Part shown: piece after piece, positions 43,440-53,657 of the stretch | How positions within the stretch are numbered: position 1 is the first letter of the stretch | Layout of the letters: every line of letters begins with the position of its first letter | Assembly: GCA_016718655.1 (NCBI GenBank) | Contig: JADKCV010000024.1 | Location: 1 to 57,632 of the forward strand | Origin: Flavobacteriales bacterium | Lineage (GTDB): Bacteria; Bacteroidota; Bacteroidia; Flavobacteriales_F; PHOS-HE28 | DNA length: 57,632 bases | Reading direction: 5' to 3' | Program-made: the position numbers and the translations under genes | The notes under the pieces: model-generated | Seen by the model: the letters and a program-made list of their open reading frames with translations, nothing else | What the model was told of the DNA's origin: nothing | Database searches by the model: none

Positions 43440-46400
43440 ATGACCAGAGCTTCTCTCCTCCGATCGGTCATGATGATCGTGCTCTGCTTGCCGGGCATGT
43501 TCATTCTTGCGCAACCGTGCGCTACCGCCTATACGCTGACGCAGTCACCACTTCCCACGAACGGCACTTATGCGTGTGGGCAGAGTGTCACCTTCTGTTT
43601 CACGGTCACGGGCTGGAATTCAACGAACGCGAACTGGTTCCACGGCATCGTGGCCAACTTCGGTCCGGGTTGGGACCTGGCCACGTTGAGCCCCGGAACG
43701 CCCCCGGCGACCTGCGGTGGAAGCACGGGCACATGGGGCTGGTATGGTAACGTACAAGGCACTGCAGGCACCAATATCGGTGCGCAAGGACCGGGCTTCT
43801 TCTTCGACCTGGACAATGATGGCAACCCGGGCAACAACTTCGGTGACTTCTGCGTGGGCGCAACCAATTGGCAGTTCTGCTGGACGATCAGTGTGCTCAG
43901 TCCTCCCGCCTGCGTGAACGGTTTGGGGCTTGGTGTCTCCTTCAACACGTTCGGGGACAGTGAGACGGGGTCGTGGGGAAGCACGGCATGCAACGGCGAT
44001 GCCATCATCCCCTCCGATCCCGCTGTGATCCTAAGTTGTCCGTTGGATGCCGGCACCAGTGGAACGGCGGACCTGTGCGAAGGAAGTCCTGTACTGGACC
44101 TCTTCACCACGCTGGGCGGTACGCCGGATGCGGGTGGCAGTTGGACGGATCCTGGCGGAGGATCGCATCCAGGACAGTTCGACCCCGCAACGGATGTGGC
44201 CGGTGTGTACACCTACACCTTGACCAACGCCGTTCCGCCCTGCACGGCCACAAGCACGGTCACCGTCAGCTTCACCGATCAGCCGGACGCCGGCGCGGAC
44301 GCCATACTCAGCCTTTGCTCCACGGGTGTCACGGTCAACCTGCTGACCGCACTGAACGGGACACCTGAACCGGGTGGCACCTGGCTCGACCCGTCCGGTG
44401 CTGTGTTCACAGGTCCATTCGATCCAAGTAGCGATGTTCCGGGCGCCTACACCTACACGATCGCTGCGGTGGCACCTTGTGTATCCGCCAGTGCTACCGT
44501 CACCATCACCATTGCCTCCGCCGCGAACGCAGGATCCGATGCTACACTAACGATCTGTTCGACCGACGCACCTGTGACGCTGGTGGACGCACTGGGAGGT
44601 TCCCCGGCCTTGGGCGGATCCTGGACAACACCTGGCAGCGCACCATTCCCGGATACGTTCGACCCTTCCACGGACGCCGCAGGGGTCTACACCTACACCG
44701 TTCCCGGCACCGCACCCTGTTCGGCCGACCAGGCCGTGCTCACCGTTGTTGTGAACACGCAAGCCGATGCAGGCACCGATGCCACCGCCACGTTCTGTCG
44801 TACGAATGGGCTTCAGCCCTTGTTGCCACTGCTCGGCGGAAGTCCAACGCCAGGTGGGTCATGGACCAACCCGGCTGGCAACCCCATTGGCGCCAACATC
44901 AATACGGCCTCCGGATCATCAGGCATCTACACGTACACGGTGAATGGCCTTGCCCCGTGCACCAGCGCTTCGGCGGAACTTACCATCACCTTGGTGGACC
45001 AGCCCGATGCAGGAACGGATGGAACGCTGTTGCTTTGCGCGACCGGTGGCCCCAGCGCATTGTCCGATGGGCTGACCGGCGCACCGGATGCCGGTGGTGT
45101 TTGGACGGGACCCACTGGCGTTCCGGTGACGGATGTGTTCACGCCAGGCACCGATGCTCCGGGCACGTATCTCTATACCGTCAATGCGACCGCTCCGTGT
45201 TCGAACAGCAGTTCAACCGTTGAGGTGACCGTTGTGGACCAGCCCGATGCAGGTGCGGATGGCGCTGTGACCTTGTGTAGTGCGAGCGACCCCACTGACC
45301 TCTTCCCGCTCCTCGGTCCCGATGCGCAGGTAGGTGGGCAATGGACGGGACCCGGTGGAACGTCCAACAATGGCACGATCGACCCAAGTAGTGCGGACGC
45401 GGGTTCGTATTCCTACACGCTCGTGGCTCCTGCTCCGTGCGTCCAGTCGAGCGCATCGATCGTGGTGGACATCATCGCTGCGCCGGATCCCGGTAACGAT
45501 GGAACATTGACCATCTGTGCAAGTGGGTCGGATGTGGACCTGTTCACTGGCCTGGGCGGAACCCCTGATGTTGGTGGTGGTTGGACCGGACCCGACAATA
45601 CCGCTGTCGATGGCGTGTTCACCCCGGGTGTCGATGTGGCTGGCACGTATCTCTATACGATCATTGGCATTGCCCCTTGCCTGAACAGCAGTGCTGCTGT
45701 GGAGGTGACCGAGGTGGACCAGCCCGATGCCGGGAATGATGGCGCTGTGACGTTATGCAGTTCGGGGGAGCCATTCGATCTCTTCCCCTTGCTCGGCCCC
45801 ACGGTCCAGGCCGGTGGGGAGTGGATCGGTCCGGATGGATCACCCAGCACGGGTAACATCGACCCGAGCAGCGCGGATCCCGGAGCATATACCTACACGC
45901 TCGATGCACCCGCTCCTTGCATCATATCCTCTTCTACCATCGAAGTCGACCTGCTCGCGCCACCATCGCCGGGAACCAATGGTACACTGAGCATCTGCGC
46001 CAGTGGGCCGGATGTGGACCTGTTCGCTGCTCTGGGCGGTGCACCTGACGTTGGCGGGACTTGGACCGACCCGAGCGGATCACCTGTTGATGGCGTGATC
46101 CCCGCGGCAGATGCGTTGAACGGTACATACACCTACCTGGTAGCAGGGAACGCACCCTGTCCGGACGCATCGGCCGAGGTCGAGGTTTCCGTCTTCACGA
46201 TACCCGATGCGGGTGTGGATGGCAGCTTGGACCTCTGCGACGATGGCACAGCACCCGTAGATCTCATCGACCAGTTGGGTGGAACTCCGACCTTGGGAGG
46301 GATCTGGACCGATCCGATGGGGACCGTCCACGGCCCTACGTTCGATGCCGCATCCGACCTCCCCGGAACATACACCTATACACTGAACGCACCCTTACCG

Positions 46401-48194
46401 TGTCCAAGTGCTTCGAGCACTGTCACCATCGGTGTCATCGATCCACCGCCCACAGGCTCGAATGTTGACTTGACCTATTGCAGCATCGACCCTGCGTTCC
46501 TGCTTTTTGATGCGTTCGATCCGACAGTGCCGGTCGGTGGTACTTGGACCAACGCTGCTGGCGCTCCCGTTGGCGGGACATTCACACCAGGATCCACCCC
46601 ATCGGGCGTATACACCTACACGTTGGAGGCCACATCACCTTGCTCGGACGGGATCCACCTCGTCACGATCAGTATCCAAGAAGCCCCTGATGCGGGTATC
46701 GATGGCTCAATGACCCTTTGCAGTAGCGCTTCCGCTGTGGACTTGAGTGACGGGTTGACGGGCACTCCCGATGCTGGGGGAACCTGGACGAACCCGCTCG
46801 GCAGCGCGACGTCCAACGTATTGGATCCTTCTACCAGCGCTGGCGGTGTGTTCGAGTACACGGTCTCCGGTGGTGGCATCTGCCCGGATGACCAAGCATC
46901 GGTCACGGTGGAGGTCGTTCAAGCAGCGTGGAGTGGAACAGGCGGTGTCGTATCCCTTTGTAGTAACGAGAGTGCGGTCGACCCATCCCTCTGGTTGGGT
47001 GGATCACCCGATCCAGGAGGTGCATGGACCGATCCAGATGGTGCGACGATCACATCCGTCGACCCTGGTAGCGCTGTGAATGGCACCTACAGTTATACAG
47101 TGGCAGGGACCGCACCGTGCCCGGATTCCAACACCACGGTGCAACTAAGCATCACGGCACCTCCTGTCGCTGGTGCCGATGGAACGGTGGACCTCTGTGC
47201 CGGGGATGCGCCCTTGGTGCTGAGCGCGAGCCTGCTGAGCGGTGCGTCGAACGGGGGACAATGGACCGATGGATCGGGCACTACCATATCGAACTTCGAC
47301 CCGGTACCAGGTGACGAAACCATGCTCACCTATACGGTTCAAGGCACGGGCCCTTGTGCTTCGTTGTTCGACAGCGCCCTGCTCACACTGACCGTGAACC
47401 CGACACCGGTGCCTGGTTTCACGGTGCAGAACGCGAGTGGTTGCGCACCGCTCGAGGTCCTATTCACGGCGCTCCCCGATCCATCCTTTCAGACCTATCA
47501 ATGGGAGTTCGGCAATGGTGGCGCGGGACCGAATGGTATCGAAGCGATCTACACCTTCAGCCAGCCGGGGTCCTTCCCCGTCCGGCTGACGGTGGTGGAT
47601 GTGCATGGTTGTGTGGGTACGATGCTTCAGAGTGGCGCGGTATTCGTTTCCGGAGGCCCCACCCCCACGTTCACGTTGAGCGCTGATCGTATCAGTGTGG
47701 AAGCCCCGACCATCGGGGTCTTCCATACCGGTTCTGACGATGAGTACTACCAGTGGGTGGTACCCTACGACACACTGGAGGTCCAAGCGCCGTTCACCTG
47801 GACCATCCCATCTGCCGAGGTGGGGTATTACCCGGTGTGCTTGATCGCCACGGATAGCATGGGCTGCTCGAACAGCATTTGCTTGGATGTATTGGTGGAT
47901 GATGTTCTGACCGTCTTCGTTCCCAATGCGTTCACACCCAATGGGGACGATGTGAACGAGTACTTCCAACCATCCGTGATCGGCCTGGAGCCGGAGAGCT
48001 ACGAGTTGATCATTGCCGACCGATGGGGTATCCCAGTGTTCGCTAGCACCGATCCCGCTGAAGCCTGGAATGGCAGTATGAACAACGCGGGAGAGCTCCT
48101 ACCACAGGACGTGTACGTCTGGCGGCTTCTGGCACGCGACCAATTCGGTGCAGAACGTAAGGAGTTCATCGGTACGGTGACACTCTTGAAATGA
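43440..48194 (+). CDS. Giant repeat protein with a T9SS type B (gliding-motility-associated) sorting domain
   Basis: The 1584-residue exported protein has a signal peptide (MIVLCLPGMFILAQP) and an N-terminal domain of about 190 residues with six or more Cys. Fourteen tandem repeats of about 80 residues follow, each with two Cys, opening near DAGxDGxxxLC and containing LGGxPDxGGxWTDP and GxYTYTxxxxAPC. Then come a PKD-like domain (PVPGFTVQNASGCAPLEV, YQWEFGNG) and a second beta domain. The end is a type B sorting domain (VFVPNAFTPNGDDVNEYF, LIIADRWGIPVF, WNGSMNNAGELLPQDVYVW). Repeats 5-6 and 7-8 look like a two-repeat duplication. Likely a long surface filament or adhesin. Confidence 0.88.
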   Translation: MTRASLLRSVMMIVLCLPGMFILAQPCATAYTLTQSPLPTNGTYACGQSVTFCFTVTGWNSTNANWFHGIVANFGPGWDLATLSPGTPPATCGGSTGTWGWYGNVQGTAGTNIGAQGPGFFFDLDNDGNPGNNFGDFCVGATNWQFCWTISVLSPPACVNGLGLGVSFNTFGDSETGSWGSTACNGDAIIPSDPAVILSCPLDAGTSGTADLCEGSPVLDLFTTLGGTPDAGGSWTDPGGGSHPGQFDPATDVAGVYTYTLTNAVPPCTATSTVTVSFTDQPDAGADAILSLCSTGVTVNLLTALNGTPEPGGTWLDPSGAVFTGPFDPSSDVPGAYTYTIAAVAPCVSASATVTITIASAANAGSDATLTICSTDAPVTLVDALGGSPALGGSWTTPGSAPFPDTFDPSTDAAGVYTYTVPGTAPCSADQAVLTVVVNTQADAGTDATATFCRTNGLQPLLPLLGGSPTPGGSWTNPAGNPIGANINTASGSSGIYTYTVNGLAPCTSASAELTITLVDQPDAGTDGTLLLCATGGPSALSDGLTGAPDAGGVWTGPTGVPVTDVFTPGTDAPGTYLYTVNATAPCSNSSSTVEVTVVDQPDAGADGAVTLCSASDPTDLFPLLGPDAQVGGQWTGPGGTSNNGTIDPSSADAGSYSYTLVAPAPCVQSSASIVVDIIAAPDPGNDGTLTICASGSDVDLFTGLGGTPDVGGGWTGPDNTAVDGVFTPGVDVAGTYLYTIIGIAPCLNSSAAVEVTEVDQPDAGNDGAVTLCSSGEPFDLFPLLGPTVQAGGEWIGPDGSPSTGNIDPSSADPGAYTYTLDAPAPCIISSSTIEVDLLAPPSPGTNGTLSICASGPDVDLFAALGGAPDVGGTWTDPSGSPVDGVIPAADALNGTYTYLVAGNAPCPDASAEVEVSVFTIPDAGVDGSLDLCDDGTAPVDLIDQLGGTPTLGGIWTDPMGTVHGPTFDAASDLPGTYTYTLNAPLPCPSASSTVTIGVIDPPPTGSNVDLTYCSIDPAFLLFDAFDPTVPVGGTWTNAAGAPVGGTFTPGSTPSGVYTYTLEATSPCSDGIHLVTISIQEAPDAGIDGSMTLCSSASAVDLSDGLTGTPDAGGTWTNPLGSATSNVLDPSTSAGGVFEYTVSGGGICPDDQASVTVEVVQAAWSGTGGVVSLCSNESAVDPSLWLGGSPDPGGAWTDPDGATITSVDPGSAVNGTYSYTVAGTAPCPDSNTTVQLSITAPPVAGADGTVDLCAGDAPLVLSASLLSGASNGGQWTDGSGTTISNFDPVPGDETMLTYTVQGTGPCASLFDSALLTLTVNPTPVPGFTVQNASGCAPLEVLFTALPDPSFQTYQWEFGNGGAGPNGIEAIYTFSQPGSFPVRLTVVDVHGCVGTMLQSGAVFVSGGPTPTFTLSADRISVEAPTIGVFHTGSDDEYYQWVVPYDTLEVQAPFTWTIPSAEVGYYPVCLIATDSMGCSNSICLDVLVDDVLTVFVPNAFTPNGDDVNEYFQPSVIGLEPESYELIIADRWGIPVFASTDPAEAWNGSMNNAGELLPQDVYVWRLLARDQFGAERKEFIGTVTLLK
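44046..47410 (+). repeat. Fourteen tandem 240-bp coding repeats
   Basis: They encode the 80-residue units of the type B sorting-domain protein. The copies are diverged (no long identical DNA stretches were noticed), unlike the near-identical array in the convergent gene. Confidence 0.8.
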
Positions 48195-48224
48195 AAAGAG
48201 CCCCGACATGGTCGAGGCCCTTTC
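48195..48224. terminator. Bidirectional terminator between convergent repeat-protein genes
   Basis: An imperfect inverted repeat (AAAGAGCC.CCGAC / GTCG.GGCCCTTT) lies in the 46-base spacer. It has A-runs on one side and T-runs on the other, so it could work in both directions. Confidence 0.6.
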
Positions 48225-48240
48225 ATCCAACATCAGCCCA

Positions 48241-50238
48241 TTACTGCCTAATGAGCCTCACTCGCGCCAGCGGCCTGCCTTCCGCATCCAGCGCGATCAT
48301 CGTGTAGATGCCCGGTGCATGGGCATCAAGATCCACCATGGTGCGGTACGCCAGGTCGCGCACCAGTTCACCCGTGGCACTATATATCTGTAACCGCTCG
48401 ACGGCAAGGTCACCGGTCTTGATATGGACCGGTCCACGCGAAGGATTGGGATATACCGCAAAGCCGGAAAGTCCATCCACCTCACTCAATCCGACACCGG
48501 CTTCACATGCATCACCGATACCATTGCCGTTGGCATCCGTTTGACCCGAGTTCGAGACCCACACGCAATTGTCGCAAGCATCTCCCACTCCGTCCTGATC
48601 GTAGTCGGCCTGGGTCGGATTGAACGCGGTGCTACAGTTGTCCTCGCAAGCGATGATCCCATCATCATCGACATCGGCATTGGCCTCCAGTCCAGTATCG
48701 CCACCTACGCAGGTACCACACTGGTCCAGGAACGCAGTCCCTCCAGGAACTCCAGCACAATCCATGACCTGGCCGATGCAGGTACATTGGGTGTTCCAGG
48801 TGTCATTGCCGGTCGTGGCATTACCGTCGTCACATGGAGTGCCTGGTATGGCGTAGCCTCCGATCTCACCAGCGCAGTCGACGAGCCATAGGAAACCAAA
48901 GCAATTGCAGTTCGCATCCCATTGATCGTTCAAGGTCATGGGGTCCCCATCGTTGCAGGCGGTGCCGGGCAGCGCCGTTCCACCAGCCACACCCATGCAG
49001 TCGATCACCTGACCCACACATTGGCAGTTGACGTTCCAGGTATCGTTGCCGGTGGAAGCATTACCGTCATCGCAGGACGTTCCCGGTAGTGCAGTTCCGT
49101 TCGTTACACCTTCACAATCGAAGGTCACAGCCGTTCCAGCGCAGGTGCAGTTCGCGCTCCACACATCGTTGATGGTGTTCGCGTTGTTGTCGTTGCAGGC
49201 GGTTCCGGGCAAAGCCGATCCGTTCGCGACACCTTCGCAGTCGAAGGTCACAGCCGTGCCAGCGCAGGTGCAGTTCGCACTCCACACATCGTTGATGGTG
49301 TTCGCATTGTTGTCGTTGCAGGCGGTGCCGGGCAGCGCCGTTCCACCCGCCATGCCCATGCAGTCGATCACTTGACCCACGCACTGGCAGTTGGCGTTCC
49401 AGGTATCGTTTCCGGTGGAGGCATTGCCGTCATCGCAGGACGTTCCTGGCAAGGCCGATCCGTTCGCCACGCCTTCGCAATCGAAGGTCACAACTGTTCC
49501 AGCGCAGGTGCAGTTCGCGTCCCATACGTCGTTGATGGTGTTCGCATCATTGTCGTTGCAAGCGGTGCCGGGCAGCGCCGTTCCACCCGCCACGCCCATG
49601 CAGTCGATCACTTGACCCACGCACTGACAGTTGGCATTCCAGGTGTCGTTGCCGGTGGAGGCATTGCCGTCATCGCAAGACGTTCCTGGCAAGGCCGATC
49701 CGTTCGCCACGCCTTCGCAATCGAAGGTCACAAGTGTTCCAGCGCAGGTGCAGTTCGCGCTCCAAACATCGTTGATCGTGTTCGCGTTGTTGTCGTTGCA
49801 GCCGGTACCTGGCAAAGCCGTTCCACCCACCATGCCCATGCAGTCGATCACTTGACCCACGCACAGGCAGTTGGTGTTCCAGGTATCGTTGCCGGTGGAA
49901 GCATTACCGTCATCACAGGACGTTCCTGGCAAGGCCGATCCATTCGCGACGCCTTCGCAGTCGAAGGTCACAAGCGTGCCAGCGCAGGTGCAGTTCGCGT
50001 CCCACACATCGTTGATGGTGTTCGCGTTGTTGTCGTTGCATGAGGTTCCGGGCAAAGCCGATCCGTTCGCGACACCTTCGCAGTCGAAGGTCACAGCCGT
50101 GCCAGCGCAGTTCGCACCCACACATCGTTGATGGTGTTCGCATTGTTGTCGTTGCAGGAGGTGCTTGGCAGCGCCGTTCCACCCACCATGCCCATGCAGT
50201 CGATGACTTGACCCACGCACTGACAGTTGGCGTTCCAA
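48241..50238 (-). CDS. C-terminal piece: Cys-rich 40-residue repeats and T9SS type A sorting domain
   Basis: The in-frame part from about 50120 down encodes ten full 40-residue units alternating between a CMGVAGGTALPGT type and a CEGVANGSALPGT type, each with four Cys. A variant unit (DCAGEIGGYAIPGTPC) and a CGTCVGGD unit follow, then two calcium-binding thrombospondin-3-like motifs (DVDDDGIIACEDNC, DYDQDGVGDACDNC and DANGNGIGDAC). The sorting domain has FAVYPNPSRGPV and ends RVRLIRQ. The first 30 residues of the open frame are out-of-frame repeat sequence. It would be the export signal of the giant protein. Confidence 0.8.
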   Translation of the reverse strand: MERQLSVRGSSHRLHGHGGWNGAAKHLLQRQQCEHHQRCVGANCAGTAVTFDCEGVANGSALPGTSCNDNNANTINDVWDANCTCAGTLVTFDCEGVANGSALPGTSCDDGNASTGNDTWNTNCLCVGQVIDCMGMVGGTALPGTGCNDNNANTINDVWSANCTCAGTLVTFDCEGVANGSALPGTSCDDGNASTGNDTWNANCQCVGQVIDCMGVAGGTALPGTACNDNDANTINDVWDANCTCAGTVVTFDCEGVANGSALPGTSCDDGNASTGNDTWNANCQCVGQVIDCMGMAGGTALPGTACNDNNANTINDVWSANCTCAGTAVTFDCEGVANGSALPGTACNDNNANTINDVWSANCTCAGTAVTFDCEGVTNGTALPGTSCDDGNASTGNDTWNVNCQCVGQVIDCMGVAGGTALPGTACNDGDPMTLNDQWDANCNCFGFLWLVDCAGEIGGYAIPGTPCDDGNATTGNDTWNTQCTCIGQVMDCAGVPGGTAFLDQCGTCVGGDTGLEANADVDDDGIIACEDNCSTAFNPTQADYDQDGVGDACDNCVWVSNSGQTDANGNGIGDACEAGVGLSEVDGLSGFAVYPNPSRGPVHIKTGDLAVERLQIYSATGELVRDLAYRTMVDLDAHAPGIYTMIALDAEGRPLARVRLIRQ

Positions 50239-53200
50239 GTATCGTTGCCGGTGGAGGCATTGCCGTCATCACAGGACGTTCCCGGCAAGGCCGATCCATT
50301 CGCGACGCCTTCGCAGTCGAAGGTGACAGCCGTGCCAGCGCACGTGCAGTTCGCGTCCCACACATCGTTGATGGTGTTCGCATTGTTGTCGTTGCAGGAG
50401 GTTCCAGGCAGGGCCGAGCCATTCGCCACACCCTCGCAGTCGAAGGTCACAGCCGTTCCCGTGCAATTGCAGTTCGCGTCCCACACATCGTTGATCGTAT
50501 TCGCATTGTTGTCGTTGCAGGCGGTGCCAGGCAGCGCCGATCCATTCGCCACACCCTCGCAGTCGAAGGTCACAGCCGTGCCAGCGCAGGTGCAGTTCGC
50601 ACTCCACACATCGTTGATCGTGTTCGCGTTGTTGTCGTTGCAGGCCGTGCCAGGCAGGGCCGATCCGTTCGCGACACCTTCACAGTCGAAGCTCACAGCC
50701 ATGCCAGCGCAGGTGCAGTTCGCACTCCACACATCGTTGATGGTGTTCGCAATGTTGTCGTTGCAAGAGGTGCCGGGCAGCGCCGTTCCACCAGCCACAC
50801 CCATGCAGTCGATCACTTGACCCGCGCACTGGCAGTTGGCGTTCCAGGTATCGTTGCCGGTGGAAGCATTGCCATCATCGCAGGACGTTCCCGGTAGTGC
50901 AGTTCCATTCGCGACGCCTTCACAATCAAAGGTCACGAGCGTTCCAGCACAGATGCAGTTCGCGTCCCATACATCGTTGATCGTGTTCGCATTGTTGTCG
51001 TTGCAGGCGGTGCCGGGCAGCGCCGTTCCACCCGCCATGCCCATGCAGTCGATGGCTTGACCCACGCACTGGCAGTTGGCATTCCAGGTGTCGTTGCCCG
51101 TGGAAGCATTGCCGTCATCACAGGACGTTCCTGGCAGCGCAGATCCATTCGCTACGCCTTCACAATCAAAGGTCACAGCCGTACCAGCGCAGGTGCAGTT
51201 CGCACTCCACACATCGTTGATCGTGTTCGCAGTGTTGTCGTTGCAGGCAGTGCCCGGCAAGGCCGATCCACCTGCCACGCCCATGCAGTCGATCACTGAC
51301 CACGCAGCGTCTCCAGCCGCACGGCAGTTGGCGTTCCAGTCGTTGCCCGTGGAAGCATTGCCGTCGTTGCAAGCCGTTCCGGGCAGCGCAGATCCATTCG
51401 CGACGCCTTCGCAGTCGAAGGTCACAGCCGTGCCAGAACAGGTGCAGTTCGCGCTCCAACACATCGTTGATGGTGTTCGCGTTGTTGTCGTTGCAGGCGG
51501 TTCCAGGCAGTGCCGTTCCACCAGCAACACCCATGCAGTCGATCACTTGACCCACGCACTGGCAGTTGGCGTTCCAAGTATCGTTTCCGGTGGAGGCATT
51601 GCCGTCGTTGCAGGAGCTTCCAGGCAGTGCCGATCCATTCGCGACGCCTTCACAATCGAAGGTCACAAGTGTGCCAGCGCAGGTGCAGTTCGCGCTCCAC
51701 ACATCGTTGATGGTGTTCGCGTTGTTGTCGTTGCAGGCCGTACCGGGCAAAGCGCTTCCACCGGCCACGCCGAGGCAGTCGATCACCTGACCCACGCACT
51801 GGCAGTTGGCATTCCAGGTCTCGTTGCCGGTGAAGCATTCCCGTCGGTACGCGCGGAGCGCCGCGCGCGCTGCGTTCGCTACGCCTTCGCAGTCGAAGGT
51901 CACAGCCGTGCCAGCGCAGGTGCAGTTCGCGCCCCATACATCGTTGATCGTGTTCGCATTGTTGTCGTTGCAGGCGGTGCCGGGCAGGGCCGTTCCACCA
52001 GCAACACCCATGCAGTCGATCACTTGACCCACGCACTGGCAGTTGGTGTTCCAGGTATCGTTGCCGGTAGAAGCATTGCCGTCATCGCAGGACGGTCCCG
52101 GGCAGGCCGATTCCGTTCGCCACGCCTTCACAGTCGAAGGTCACAGCCGTGCCAGAACAGGTGCAGTTCGCGCTCCACACATCGTTGATGGTGTTCGCGT
52201 TGTTGTCGTTGCAAGAGGTGCCGGGCAGCGCCGTTCCACCGGCCACGCCCATGCAGTCGATCACTTGACCCACGCACTGGCAGTTGGCGTTCCACGTGTC
52301 GTTGCCGGTGGAAGCATTGCCGTCATCGCAGGAGGTGCCTGGCTGTGCAGTTCCATTCGCCACGCCTTCACAATCGAAGGTCACAGCCGTGCCGGCGCAG
52401 GTGCAGTTCGCGCTCCAAACATCGTTGATGGTGTTCGTATTGTTGTCGTTGCAGGCGGTGCCGGGCAGCGCAGATCCATTCGCGACGCCTTCGCAGTCGA
52501 AGGTCACAAGCGTTCCAGCGCAGGTGCAGTTCGCGCTCCAAACATCGTTGATGGTGTTCGCATTGTTGTCGTTGCAAGAGGTGCCGGGCAGCGCCGTTCC
52601 ACCAGCAACACCCATGCAGTCGATCAATTGACCCACGCATTGGCAGTTGGCGGTCCAGGTATCGTTGCCAGTAGAAGCATTACCGTCATCGCAGGACGTT
52701 CCCGGTAGCGCAGATCCGTTCGCTACGCCTTCACAGTCGAAGGTCACAGCCGTGCCAGAGCAGGTGCAGTTCGCGCTCCAAACATCGTTGATGGTGTTCG
52801 CATTGTTGTCGTTGCAGGCAGTGCCCGGCAAGGCCGTTCCACCAGCAACACCCAAGCGTCGCAGTCAATTGACCCACGCACTGGCGCAGTTGGCGTTCCA
52901 GGTATCGTTGCCGGTGGAAGCATTGCCGTTGCCAGGCCGTTCCGGGCAGCGCCGTTCATTCGCACGCCTTCGCAATCGAAGGTCACAGCCGTGCCAGCAC
53001 AGGTGCAGTTCGCGTCTCCACACATCGTTGATCGTGTTCGCATTGTTGTCGTTGCAGGCGGTTCCGGGCAAAGCCGTTCCACCAGCAACACCCATGCAGT
53101 CGATCACTTGACCCACGCACTGACAGTTGGCGTTCCAGGTATCGTTGCCGGTGGAAGCATTGCCGTCGTTGCAAGCCGTTCCGGGCAGCGCAGATCCATT

Positions 53201-53530
53201 CGCCACGCCTTCACAATCAAAGGTCACAAGCGTTCCAGCGCAGGTGCAGTTCGCGCTCCACACATCGTTGATCGTGTTCGCATTGTTGTCGTTGCAGGCG
53301 GTGCCGGGCAAGCCGATCCATTCGCCCACCCACCGCTCGCCGGCACGCCACGCCTTCGCAGTCGAAGGTCACAGGCGTGCCGGAGCAGGTGCAGTTCGCA
53401 TCCCACGCATCGTTGATCGTGTTCGCATTGCTGTCGTTGCAGGCGGTGCCGGGCAGGGCCGTTCCGTTCGCCAAGCCTTCGCAGTCGAAGGTCACAAGCG
53501 TGCCAGCGCAGGTGCAGTTTAAGGTGACGC
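48960..53530 (-). repeat. Tandem coding array of about 38 units of 120 bp (mostly paired as 240 bp)
   Basis: Two kinds of 120-bp unit alternate, giving a 240-bp period that can be followed exactly at 49391, 49631 and 49871. In places two units of one kind are adjacent (about 50280-50730). Copies are near-identical in DNA over long stretches, so recent unequal exchange or gene conversion is likely. Every unit encodes 40 residues with four Cys in a fixed pattern. Confidence 0.85.
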
Positions 53531-53657
53531 CATCGGTGGTGTTCGTGTTCCCGTCATTGCAGCTCGTACCAGGCGGCCTGCCCGTCGGGCAGTTCTGCCC
53601 GTTGCAGACGCCTCACCATCGCCGTCAGCTGCGTGCCCACGCACTGGCAGTTGGCGT

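Noticed and set aside
49391..53522. Repeated plus-strand frames of 74 or more codons with the same start MAFQVSLPVEALPS
   Set aside because: They are shadows of the 240-bp array; each copy sits at the same phase of the minus-strand repeat and has no start signal.
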